The position numbers and the translations under genes were made by a program. This document shows, in pieces, positions 55,282 through 63,550 of a stretch of 64,000 nt of DNA. Source of the DNA: Listeria monocytogenes (GTDB lineage: Bacteria; Bacillota; Bacilli; Lactobacillales; Listeriaceae); contig NZ_LT906436.1 in assembly GCF_900187225.1 (NCBI RefSeq), forward strand, positions 1,364,001-1,428,000, read 5' to 3'. The notes beneath the pieces are model-generated. The model was not told where the DNA came from, searched no databases, and was given only the letters and a program-made list of their open reading frames with translations. Numbering within the stretch: the stretch's first letter is position 1; every line of letters begins with the position of its first letter.

Positions 55282-55375
55282 CCACAATCCCTACGCTCGT
55301 ATTAACGAACAGGTTCAAAGGGTCAGAATCCAAAAACACGTGGACTCAATCTCAGCTAAGAAGCCCCCCCTGTGG
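55282..55375 (-). promoter_or_regulatory. TPP riboswitch aptamer upstream of thiT
   Basis: On the minus strand P1 is closed by CCACA and TGTGG. The pyrimidine-sensing CTGAGA (55355-55350) and the pyrophosphate-sensing ACCCTTTGAACCTG (55323-55310) are both present, followed by TAATACGAGCGTAGGGA. These are the invariant THI-element sequences. Confidence 0.95.
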
Positions 55376-55449
55376 TAACGTCTATGAAATTATCGTACAA
55401 CAATTATTATAGCATGCACTTCTTTTTTGTAAAGAATTTTTTCTTTTCT

Positions 55450-55833
55450 TTAGTCATTTGCAGAAAATTTCACAGTGTTTTGTGCTTTTTTCGGCAATTT
55501 ATCAAAAATAAGCAGATAACTATTTTGAATTAACGCAAATTCAGTTTCAGCTTCCACATCGTATTTTTCATTAATAACGAGCGTAATCCAATGCTTTTTA
55601 TTTAAATGATAGCCTGGTTTTATGCTCAAATATTCATCGCGCAACAAATCAATTCTTTCCGGCTGACATTTAACGCTTATATATAAATCCCCGTGGTATA
55701 GATGTATCAGTGCAAATATTTTACCGCCAACCGTTAAGGCGTGCGTTTTTTTATCAAATGGGAAAGTTTCTTTAGCGGCTTGTAAAGTAAGACAAAGCGC
55801 GACTTTTTCTTGTAAAGTTTGCTCGTAATCCAT
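55450..55833 (-). CDS. MmcQ/YjbR family DNA-binding-like protein
   Basis: A 127-residue soluble protein of the YjbR fold (CyaY-like). Visible family features are FPFDKKTHALTVGGKIFALI, then VSVKCQPERIDLLRDEY-type text (ISVKCQPERIDLLRDEY) and GYHLNKKHWITL. The function of the family is unclear. GGAGGAG lies 6 bases before the ATG, and an extended -10 TGTTATAAT is on the minus strand near 55860. It is a single gene divergent from the ABC-F gene. No clear terminator is visible before the riboswitch region. Confidence 0.87.
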   Translation of the reverse strand: MDYEQTLQEKVALCLTLQAAKETFPFDKKTHALTVGGKIFALIHLYHGDLYISVKCQPERIDLLRDEYLSIKPGYHLNKKHWITLVINEKYDVEAETEFALIQNSYLLIFDKLPKKAQNTVKFSAND

Positions 55834-55972
55834 CCGGCTCTCCTCCTTATTTTGATATTATAACATTTATTTATGCGTGTATGCTTTCTTTGCTACACTA
55901 ACCATGTTAAAATAGAAGTAATTGTGCTTTTTCTGATTTCAAGGAGAAGTAACTTAGTATTGGAGGAAGAAA

Positions 55973-57574
55973 ATGTTAACTGTAAATAATGTTGGCTTAC
56001 GCTACGGCGATAAAAAGCTATTTGAAGATGTTTCGATTAAATTTTTACCAGGTAACTGTTATGGTCTTATTGGCGCAAATGGTGCTGGTAAATCAACGTT
56101 CCTAAAAGTGCTTTCTGGCGAGCTTGATTCACAAAGTGGTAATGTGCATATTGGTTCAGGTGAGCGTCTAGCTGTCCTTCGCCAAGATCATTTCCAGTAT
56201 GATGATGAACTTGTCCTCAACACAGTAATTATGGGACATGAACGTCTATATAAAATTATGGACGAAAAAAATGCCATTTACATGAAAGAAGATTTCAGCG
56301 ATGCAGATGGTATCCGTGCTGCAGAACTGGAAGGCGAATTTGCTGAATTAGATGGTTGGGAAGCGGAATCTGACGCTGCTGTTTTATTAAACGGCTTAGG
56401 TATCCCTACTGACTTACACGGAAAACTAATGAAAGATTTAACTGGTGGAGAAAAAGTGAAAGTGCTTCTTGCACAAGCTTTATTCGGTAAACCAGATATC
56501 CTACTTCTGGATGAGCCTACTAACCACCTTGACATCCGTGCGATTCATTGGTTAGAAGAATTTTTAATTAACTTTGATAATACTGTTATCGTTGTATCCC
56601 ATGACCGTCACTTCTTAAATAAAGTATGTACGCACATTGCGGATCTTGATTTCAGCAAAATTAAATTATATGTCGGAAACTATGATTTCTGGTATGAATC
56701 AAGCCAATTAGCTCAAACAATGATGGGCGATCGTAATAAGAAAAAAGAAGAAAAAATGAAAGAATTACAAGACTTTATTGCTCGTTTCAGTGCGAATGCA
56801 TCGAAATCCAAACAAGCAACAAGCCGTAAAAAAATGCTCGAAAAAATCACGCTGGAAGATATTCAACCTTCTAGTCGTCGTTACCCTTTCATTCAGTTCA
56901 AACCGGACCGTGAAGTTGGAAATGATTTATTGACAGTGACAAATTTGTCTAAAACAATTGATGGCGTGAAGATTCTTGATAATCTTTCTTTCTCAATTAA
57001 TCGTAATGACAAAGTTGCTTTAGTTGGCGATGATGAAGTTGCAAAAACCGTTCTTTTCCAAATCCTTGCTGGCGAAATGGAGCCTGATGAAGGTAGCTAT
57101 AAATGGGGTATCACAACAAGCCAAAGCTACTTCCCGAAAGACAACTCCGAATTCTTTGAGGAAAACGACATGAGTCTTGTAGAATGGCTACGTCAATTCT
57201 CTCCAGAAGATGACAGTGAAGCCTTCTTACGCGGATTCCTTGGTCGTATGCTATTTAGTGGCGATGAAGTACTTAAAAAAGTACGCGTCTTATCTGGTGG
57301 AGAAAAAGTTCGTTGTATGTTATCCAAAATGATGCTTTCAGGTTCTAACGTTCTTTTACTAGATGAACCTACTAACCACTTGGACTTAGAATCCATCACA
57401 GCATTAAATAACGGCTTGGAAGCATTTAAAGGCGCAATAATCTTTGCTTCTCACGATCATCAGTTATTACAAACAATTGCAACTCGCATCATTAACTTAT
57501 CAAAAGACCAATTTTACAATAAAGAAATTTCTTATGATGAGTATCTAAAAGAAGTAATGAACGTAGCAGAATAA
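55973..57574 (+). CDS. ABC-F family ATPase (YkpA/YbiT type)
   Basis: A 533-residue soluble protein with two ATP-binding domains joined by a charged linker (about 235-315, rich in Lys/Glu/Ser) and no membrane part, as in ribosome-associated ABC-F factors. The first domain has a full Walker A GANGAGKST (34-42), signature TGGEKVKVLLAQALFG and Walker B ILLLDEPTNHLD. The second has signature LSGGEKVRCMLSKMML and LLLDEPTNHLD but a P-loop reading GDDEVAKT (352-359). It is a translation factor by analogy; whether it protects against any antibiotic is unknown. GGAGG lies 6 bases before the ATG. Confidence 0.92.
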   Translation: MLTVNNVGLRYGDKKLFEDVSIKFLPGNCYGLIGANGAGKSTFLKVLSGELDSQSGNVHIGSGERLAVLRQDHFQYDDELVLNTVIMGHERLYKIMDEKNAIYMKEDFSDADGIRAAELEGEFAELDGWEAESDAAVLLNGLGIPTDLHGKLMKDLTGGEKVKVLLAQALFGKPDILLLDEPTNHLDIRAIHWLEEFLINFDNTVIVVSHDRHFLNKVCTHIADLDFSKIKLYVGNYDFWYESSQLAQTMMGDRNKKKEEKMKELQDFIARFSANASKSKQATSRKKMLEKITLEDIQPSSRRYPFIQFKPDREVGNDLLTVTNLSKTIDGVKILDNLSFSINRNDKVALVGDDEVAKTVLFQILAGEMEPDEGSYKWGITTSQSYFPKDNSEFFEENDMSLVEWLRQFSPEDDSEAFLRGFLGRMLFSGDEVLKKVRVLSGGEKVRCMLSKMMLSGSNVLLLDEPTNHLDLESITALNNGLEAFKGAIIFASHDHQLLQTIATRIINLSKDQFYNKEISYDEYLKEVMNVAE

Positions 57575-57580
57575 TGACAA

Positions 57581-57614
57581 AAAAACAATATCCCATCTGC
57601 GGGATATTGTTTTT
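57581..57614. terminator. Bidirectional terminator after the ABC-F gene
   Basis: AAACAATATCCC/GGGATATTGTTT stem with a 6-base loop. It overlaps the last bases of the convergent membrane-anchored protein gene. Confidence 0.9.
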
Positions 57615-58263
57615 ATTTTAGTTCAATTTTACCAGTTTCTGTCGTGATTGGTGTGGATGAATCTTTCAGATAGCTTAGAAAACTATAAGAAATCCATGTA
57701 ATATCAGAAACTTTGTCTAAATCATCTACGGGAAAAACGATTTTTCCTTTGGCAGTTTCGCCAGGCTTAATTTCAGTTGTATCAAAATTAGATAAAACAG
57801 CATCTCCTCCATTTAAATCTAACTTGTTTGCCTCTAGTTGTCCTTGGTTTGGATAGGTTTCGAGTGTTTTAGCTGCATTGTTGGTAATTTCTAAAGCGAT
57901 AGTAATACTACCATCTACTGGCTTACTTGCGGATGTTGAATAAGTTTCTTTCTTTTCGACCGTCACAGTAGTGATTTTTTTCTTAATATTATCTGCGGAA
58001 TCTTCATAGTTAACTTTATACGTCTTCGTCTCTTCTGGGGTTGCTTGACTTGTTCCTTTAGAAGAATAATTGAACACATCATTTTGTACTTGCTGATAAT
58101 GTGAAAAACTAACAATGATACCAATAATGGAGCCAACCATTAATAACATCCCTGCACTAGTTAAAATAGCACCAATCTTCCGTCTGGCTGGGAAAAATAA
58201 AATTACGATACCTGCGATAAAAATTAAGAAAGCACATATTCCGGCAATGATCCAAATTTCCAT
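57613..58263 (-). CDS. Membrane-anchored protein with an exported DUF4352-like domain
   Basis: A 216-residue protein with two N-terminal hydrophobic segments (about residues 3-24 and 31-55) and a C-terminal domain of about 140 residues outside or inside the membrane. The latter has beta-rich text (VDGSITIALEITNNAAKTLE; LSNFDTTEIKPGETAKGKIVFPV) that resembles telomeric/DUF4352 immunoglobulin-like domains of Firmicute lipoproteins. I assign no function. AGGAG precedes the ATG. An extended -10 TGTTATAGT just upstream suggests its own promoter, though no terminator separates it from the reductase gene 52 bases away. Confidence 0.7.
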   Translation of the reverse strand: MEIWIIAGICAFLIFIAGIVILFFPARRKIGAILTSAGMLLMVGSIIGIIVSFSHYQQVQNDVFNYSSKGTSQATPEETKTYKVNYEDSADNIKKKITTVTVEKKETYSTSASKPVDGSITIALEITNNAAKTLETYPNQGQLEANKLDLNGGDAVLSNFDTTEIKPGETAKGKIVFPVDDLDKVSDITWISYSFLSYLKDSSTPITTETGKIELK

Positions 58264-58315
58264 CTTATTTGCTCCTTTTATGCGAATTTCTCCCTCACTA
58301 TAACATATTTAGCCT

Positions 58316-59656
58316 CTAGTTCAAAGCAGTTAAGTCACTTGCTGGAGATGGGTAGGCAAAAATAACAGATTGTAAATCAGCTAAAGTTAGATTTGCTTTC
58401 ATTAAGATGGCAATGTAATTTATCATATAATCTGCTTCTTCACTAAGAAAATGAGCGCCTTTGATTTGCCCTGACTCTCTGTCTTCAATGATTTTTGCAA
58501 GTGCAATTTGTTCATTTGTTCGTTTGTATGTGTACCAACTAGTTGTGTCATGATTTTTAATTTGGTATTTTTCCGGATTTGCTTTAGCTTCTTCTGTACT
58601 TATACCAATGCTTGCAAGTTTTGGGCTAGTGAAAACGACGCTTGGTATCGCTGGATAAGTTATTTTTTCGTTTCCGCCTATAACATTTTTAGCCACAAGT
58701 GCTGCTTCCAAGCTTACAACTGGTGTTAGTGCTGCACCTTTTGTCGCAGCGACATCACCGCATGCATAAATATGAGGGTTGTTAGGTGTTTGAAGTTTTT
58801 CGTTAACGACAATGCCTTTTTTAGTGTAATCGATGCTTGCATTTTCTAAAGATAGATGTGCGATGTTTGGCATTCTACCAGTTGCTCCAATAATTAAATC
58901 TGTTTGTAATGAAAAGCTATCTTTACCTTTAATATGCAATTTCCCACCATCATTTTCAATTTTAGTAATATCTGTGTCAAAATGGAAATGAATGCCTTCA
59001 TCTTTTATATTGGCAACTAATGCCGCTACGAAATCAGGATCAAATTTCTTTAAAGGTTCACTATTATGGTGAATAATGTGTACATCTCTCCCAGCTGCGA
59101 GTGCTATAGAAGCAAATTCAAATGAAATATAACCTCCACCAATAAAAACGACAGAATCTGGGAGTTTTTCAAGTGATAAGAAATCATCGCTAGTTTGAAT
59201 GTATTCTTTCCCTTCTACTTTTAACGTGCTTGGTGTTGCTCCTGTTGCGATGACAATTTTTTCAGCATAAATTAAATCATCGCCGACTTGCAAGGAATGG
59301 GAATCTTGGAAACTAGCTGCCCCAAAAAATGTCTCAATCCCAGCTTCTTGAAAGCTTGCCAAACGACTTTCTGGCACATTCTCGACAAAAGTTTCTTTAA
59401 ATGCCATTAAATCTGTCCAGCTAATCGTCGCTGCTTGCTTAATGCCTTTGCCGCGTAGTCTGGTGGACAGATTTCTTGCTTCTCTTGCTCCGATGAGAAC
59501 TTTTTTAGGGTCGCATCCTCTGAGTACACACGTTCCACCCCAATTCCGCTCTTCTACAATTGCTACTTTTAACCCTGCTGCCTGTGCTTCAAATGCAACC
59601 GTTGTACCACTTGCACCGCTTCCGATTATAACGACATCATATGTAAATTTTGCCAC
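58316..59656 (-). CDS. Glutathione reductase-like FAD/NAD(P) disulfide oxidoreductase
   Basis: A 446-residue flavoprotein with FAD-binding GSGASGTTVAFEA (residues 12-24), redox disulfide Cys43/Cys48 (GGTCVLRGCDPKK), NAD(P)-binding FIGGGYISFEFAS and ATGRMPN, and a C-terminal dimerisation domain. It is usually annotated as glutathione reductase. However, the C-terminal HPTxxE active-site motif reads YPSPAS (Tyr435, Ser440), so the His-Glu dyad needed for disulfide reduction in classical members is missing. The start is GTG with AAGGAG 8 bases upstream. A SigB-type promoter precedes it, indicating stress induction. Confidence 0.85.
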   Translation of the reverse strand: MAKFTYDVVIIGSGASGTTVAFEAQAAGLKVAIVEERNWGGTCVLRGCDPKKVLIGAREARNLSTRLRGKGIKQAATISWTDLMAFKETFVENVPESRLASFQEAGIETFFGAASFQDSHSLQVGDDLIYAEKIVIATGATPSTLKVEGKEYIQTSDDFLSLEKLPDSVVFIGGGYISFEFASIALAAGRDVHIIHHNSEPLKKFDPDFVAALVANIKDEGIHFHFDTDITKIENDGGKLHIKGKDSFSLQTDLIIGATGRMPNIAHLSLENASIDYTKKGIVVNEKLQTPNNPHIYACGDVAATKGAALTPVVSLEAALVAKNVIGGNEKITYPAIPSVVFTSPKLASIGISTEEAKANPEKYQIKNHDTTSWYTYKRTNEQIALAKIIEDRESGQIKGAHFLSEEADYMINYIAILMKANLTLADLQSVIFAYPSPASDLTALN

Positions 59657-59680
59657 CTAAATCACTCCTTCTTAGCTTGT

Positions 59681-59706
59681 TTTCCCGTCTGATTTCACTT
59701 TCAAAC
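59681..59706 (-). promoter_or_regulatory. SigB-type promoter of the disulfide reductase-like gene
   Basis: On the minus strand: GTTTGA (59706-59701), 14 bases, GGGAAA (59686-59681). It abuts the T-tract of the RNase J2 terminator. Confidence 0.8.
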
Positions 59707-59742
59707 GAAAAAAACTGCCACACACGAATGTGCAGCAGTTCA
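59707..59742 (-). terminator. Terminator of the asd-dapG-dapA-rnjB operon
   Basis: On the minus strand AACTGCTGCACA pairs with TGTGTGGCAGTT around TTCG, followed by T7. Confidence 0.9.
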
Positions 59743-59744
59743 TT

Positions 59745-61412
59745 CTAGACTTCCATAATAATTGGTAAAATCATTGGACGTCGTTTTGTTTGTTCAAATA
59801 AGTAGCGATTTAATTGGTCGCGAATGTCTTGTTTTAATTTCGCCCATTCAAAGCCGGTTTCTTGAAGATTTTTTTCAACAATTTTTGTGACAACTTTGGA
59901 AGATTCTTCAATCAAATGTTCTGATTCGCGCACGTAGATAAAGCCGCGTGAAATGATTTCTGGTCCTGAAGTAATGGTTTTTGATTTACGATTAAGTGTT
60001 ACTACAACGATGAAAATTCCGTCTTCTGAGAGTAATTTACGGTCGCGTAGCACGATGTTTCCTACATCACCAACACCTAATCCATCAATTAAAGTATTAC
60101 CAGAATAAACGCGATTTCCGGCCGTCATTTTATCATTTTTATATTCTAAAATTTCGCCTTTACCAACGATAAATACTTCTGATTTTGCCATGCCAACTTC
60201 ATGAGCTAATTTAGCATGGCTGATTAACATGCGATATTCTCCGTGAACTGGAACAAAATATCTTGGTTTTAATAAGTTAATCATTAATTTTAAATCTTCT
60301 TGGCTTGCATGACCAGAGATGAAGAGATTGTTACTCATAGTTAGCACTTTCGCACCTGCTTTATAGAGCATATCCATTGTTTTCGCCATCATTGTTTCAA
60401 GAGATGGCGATGGCGTAGTCGTAATGTAAACAGTATCGCCAGGTTTGATGTTAAGTTGCGGATGGTTTCCTTTAGTCATTAATTGTAATGATTGAATTGG
60501 TTCTCCTAGATTACCTGTTTCAATAATTGTAATTTCATCATCGCTATATTTTTTAAGTTCTTTTAACGGAACAATTAAGTCTTCTTCAATGACGATTTTA
60601 CCTAAACTGCCAGCAATTTCGAAAACACGCTCTAGTTCTTTACCAACAATAGCGACTTTACGTTTGGTTGCAACGGATGCATCGAGTACTTGTTGTAAGC
60701 GAATTAAATTAGAAGCTACACAAGCAACGATAATTCTGCCGTCTGCCATTCGGAAAGCATGTCTGATCTCTTCTTCAATTAAACTATCACTAGAAGTCGT
60801 TCCAGGGTGCTCAGCCTCTGAACTATCCGAAAGCAAGGCAAGTACACCCTTTTCGCCAAATTCTGCAATATGGCTTAAATCAGAAGCGTAGCCGTCTTTC
60901 GCTGATTGATCGAATTTGAAATCCCCTGTATAAACAATGGATCCTTCGCTTGTTTCAAGGACAATACCCACAGAATCAGGAATAGTATGTGTTGTCCGGA
61001 AAAAGGAAACATCAATTTTTGAAAAGGACAATGTTGTTTCTTCGTTAACGACATGGAAATTCTTGAAGCGTAGTTTGCGGTGCTCTTTAAGCGCTGATTT
61101 TGCTAGAGCAATCGTTAATTCTGTCCCGTAAACAGGCGCTTTGATTTTTTGAAGTAAGTATGGCAATGCACCAATGGCATCTTCGTGACCGTGTGTTAGA
61201 AAAATAGCTTTTACACGATCTTTATTTTCTTCTAAATATTTGAAATCAGGAATGACAATATCAATTCCTAGTAATTCATTTTCGGGGAACATTAAGCCCG
61301 CATCTAATATAAAGATATCTTCGTCTATTTCTACTACATATAAATTTTTGCCACTTTCATCGACACCGCCGAGTGGAATGATTTTTATGTTTTTCGCTTT
61401 TTTTATTGTCAA
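59745..61412 (-). CDS. rnjB: Ribonuclease J2
   Basis: A 555-residue beta-CASP metallo-beta-lactamase RNase. The metal motif reads HGHEDA (74-79) instead of HGHEDH, so the last His ligand is Ala79; this change is typical of RNase J2, which has weak activity alone and partners RNase J1. Other conserved parts are YTGDFKFDQ, SDSSEAEHPG and the C-terminal SGHASQEDLK and PVHGEYRML. The start is TTG with AGGAGG 8 bases upstream. It follows dapA by 19 bases, as in B. subtilis (ymfA). Confidence 0.93.
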   Translation of the reverse strand: MTIKKAKNIKIIPLGGVDESGKNLYVVEIDEDIFILDAGLMFPENELLGIDIVIPDFKYLEENKDRVKAIFLTHGHEDAIGALPYLLQKIKAPVYGTELTIALAKSALKEHRKLRFKNFHVVNEETTLSFSKIDVSFFRTTHTIPDSVGIVLETSEGSIVYTGDFKFDQSAKDGYASDLSHIAEFGEKGVLALLSDSSEAEHPGTTSSDSLIEEEIRHAFRMADGRIIVACVASNLIRLQQVLDASVATKRKVAIVGKELERVFEIAGSLGKIVIEEDLIVPLKELKKYSDDEITIIETGNLGEPIQSLQLMTKGNHPQLNIKPGDTVYITTTPSPSLETMMAKTMDMLYKAGAKVLTMSNNLFISGHASQEDLKLMINLLKPRYFVPVHGEYRMLISHAKLAHEVGMAKSEVFIVGKGEILEYKNDKMTAGNRVYSGNTLIDGLGVGDVGNIVLRDRKLLSEDGIFIVVVTLNRKSKTITSGPEIISRGFIYVRESEHLIEESSKVVTKIVEKNLQETGFEWAKLKQDIRDQLNRYLFEQTKRRPMILPIIMEV

Positions 61413-61431
61413 AGCGTAGACCTCCTTTGAA

Positions 61432-62313
61432 CTATTTAGAAAGTCCTTCTAATATAGCTTGTAATTTCGTTCCTTGTTCAGCATTCAAATCTACAAGTGG
61501 TAGTCTTACAGGTCCAACGCTAATACCTTGTTGATTCAGTAAGTATTTTGTTGGTGCTGGGTTCGGTACTGAGAATAATCCATTCATGAGGGGTAATAAC
61601 TCTCGGTGAATTTGAGCAGCTTTTTGAACTTCACCACGTTCAAATGCTTGAATCATTTCTTGCATTTCATTCCCTACAATATGGCTGGCAACAGAAATAA
61701 CACCGTTTCCGCCAACTGCAAGAATTGGTAATGTTAAACTGTCGTCCCCACTGTACACCTGGAAATCGTCCGAAGTTTCAGCGATGATTTTGCTTATATT
61801 ATCCAAATTACCGCTAGATTCTTTTACACCAACAATATTAGGCAATTTCGCTAGACGAATAATTGTTTCTGGCTCGATATTAACAACACTACGGCCAGGA
61901 ATATTATAAATAACTACTGGCAAATCAGAAGCTTCAGCAACCGCGGCAAAATGGGCATACAAGCCATCTTGATTTGGTTTATTGTAATATGGAGCTACGA
62001 TTAAAACAGCATCCATACCACCAAGCGTGGCAACTTCTTTTGTAAAAGCGATTGTTTCAGCTGTGTTATTGGAGCCTGTTCCAGCAATTAATTTCGCACG
62101 TCCGTCATTAGTTTCAATTACTTGGCGAAATAATTTTATTTTTTCATCATGGGATAAAGTTGGAGATTCGCCAGTTGTTCCAGCGATTACTAAACCGTCT
62201 GAGCCATTTTTGATTAAGTGATTCACGAGATGATGAATTCTTTTTTTGCATACTTTATCTTTCTCTGGGTGAATTGGTGTCACCATTGCTGTAATTACTT
62301 TCCCTAAATCCAT
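61432..62313 (-). CDS. dapA: 4-hydroxy-tetrahydrodipicolinate synthase
   Basis: A 293-residue TIM-barrel enzyme that condenses pyruvate with aspartate semialdehyde, the first step toward diaminopimelate and lysine. The Schiff-base Lys164 is in VGVKESSG, with Tyr136 in YNIPGR and Thr46-Thr47 in AGTTGESPTL. AAGGAGG precedes the ATG. It lies 14 bases after the aspartokinase gene in an asd-aspartokinase-dapA-rnjB operon. Confidence 0.97.
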   Translation of the reverse strand: MDLGKVITAMVTPIHPEKDKVCKKRIHHLVNHLIKNGSDGLVIAGTTGESPTLSHDEKIKLFRQVIETNDGRAKLIAGTGSNNTAETIAFTKEVATLGGMDAVLIVAPYYNKPNQDGLYAHFAAVAEASDLPVVIYNIPGRSVVNIEPETIIRLAKLPNIVGVKESSGNLDNISKIIAETSDDFQVYSGDDSLTLPILAVGGNGVISVASHIVGNEMQEMIQAFERGEVQKAAQIHRELLPLMNGLFSVPNPAPTKYLLNQQGISVGPVRLPLVDLNAEQGTKLQAILEGLSK

Positions 62314-62327
62314 CTTTCATTTCCTCC

Positions 62328-63539
62328 TTACTTAATTTCCAAACAAAATACGTCATGAAGGGCATTGACTGCTGAAATTAAGTCCTTTTCTCTTACTAAT
62401 ACCCAAATAGTAGTATGACTATCCGCTGATTGTAAAATTGGGATATTTTTTTCAGATAATGCGCCAACGATTTTTGCAGTAACACCGGGAACACCTGTGA
62501 TTCCGGCGCCAACAATAGAAACTTTCGCACAAGCTTGTCGTACAGTTGTTTGTAAGTCTGCATCTTCTAATAGTTGTTTTACTACATGAGATTTTTCTTC
62601 GGGTACCGTAAAAATGACAGAGTTAGTAGAGATGTTAATGAAATCAAGGCTGATTCCTGCATCTGCTAATATTTTAAAAGCGAGTTGTTGTGCTTTTACA
62701 GTATCCGTTTGTACTGATATTTGTGTTAAATTGGTTACATGAGCTACGCCGGTTACCATTCGTTCTTTCACGTCAAAATGACCTGAATCATCAGCTAGTG
62801 AAGTGACAAGTGTTCCGGTGCTTTCCAAATAGGTAGAACGAATCCGCATTGGTATTTTTGCAGTCATCGCAATCTCAACTGCACGTGGATGGATAACTTT
62901 TGCACCTTGATATGCCATATTGCTCACTTCGTTATAACTTACTCGTGGTAGTGAACGCGCGTGTTCTACGATACGTGGATCGGCTGTCATCATTCCATCT
63001 ACATCCGTAAAGATATCAATATAGTTTGCTTGTAACGAAACTCCTAGAGCTGCTGCGGATGTATCACTTCCTCCGCGTCCTAATGTGGAAATATCCCCAT
63101 TTGCAGTAATACCTTGGAAGCCAGCAACTACTGCTACATCAAGGTTCGTTAATGCGTCTTTCAAACGAGCTGTATCCACTTCTGTGATTTTTGCATTTAA
63201 ATGGTCGTCTGATGTAATGATGCCTGCTTGACCACCAGAAAACGCCTCTGCTTTAATATTTGCTTCTTTTAACATATTTGTAAATACAGATGCTGAAATA
63301 GTTTCGCCGACAGAGAGTAAAGTATCTTGTTCTCTAGCTGTTAGCTTTGTATTTTTAGCACCAATAAGTTCTAATAGTGTGTCGGTCGCATAAGGATCTC
63401 CGTATCTACCAATGGCTGAAACGACAACAACAACTTTATATCCTTCTTTTAGTACTTGTTTGATATGATTGAATGCCATCAAACGTGATTTTTCATTTTG
63501 TACGGATGTTCCGCCAAATTTTTGGACAATAATTTTCAT
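62328..63539 (-). CDS. Aspartokinase (DapG type)
   Basis: This 403-residue kinase phosphorylates aspartate at the head of the lysine/diaminopimelate, threonine and methionine routes. The N-terminal kinase signature is VQKFGGTSV (residues 5-13), with LGRGGSDTSAAALG and the catalytic FTDVDGMMTADPR. Two ACT domains (about 265-400) provide allosteric control. Length and operon position match B. subtilis DapG, the diaminopimelate-sensitive isoenzyme, but the effector cannot be read from sequence alone. AGAGGTG precedes the ATG. The gene starts 11 bases after asd. Confidence 0.94.
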   Translation of the reverse strand: MKIIVQKFGGTSVQNEKSRLMAFNHIKQVLKEGYKVVVVVSAIGRYGDPYATDTLLELIGAKNTKLTAREQDTLLSVGETISASVFTNMLKEANIKAEAFSGGQAGIITSDDHLNAKITEVDTARLKDALTNLDVAVVAGFQGITANGDISTLGRGGSDTSAAALGVSLQANYIDIFTDVDGMMTADPRIVEHARSLPRVSYNEVSNMAYQGAKVIHPRAVEIAMTAKIPMRIRSTYLESTGTLVTSLADDSGHFDVKERMVTGVAHVTNLTQISVQTDTVKAQQLAFKILADAGISLDFINISTNSVIFTVPEEKSHVVKQLLEDADLQTTVRQACAKVSIVGAGITGVPGVTAKIVGALSEKNIPILQSADSHTTIWVLVREKDLISAVNALHDVFCLEIK

Positions 63540-63550
63540 TACTTACACCT

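Noticed and set aside
55202-55339. N-terminal extension of ThiT by 46 codons
   Set aside because: The stretch is part of the TPP riboswitch and its hairpin; the ATG at 55201 has the ribosome site and family start.
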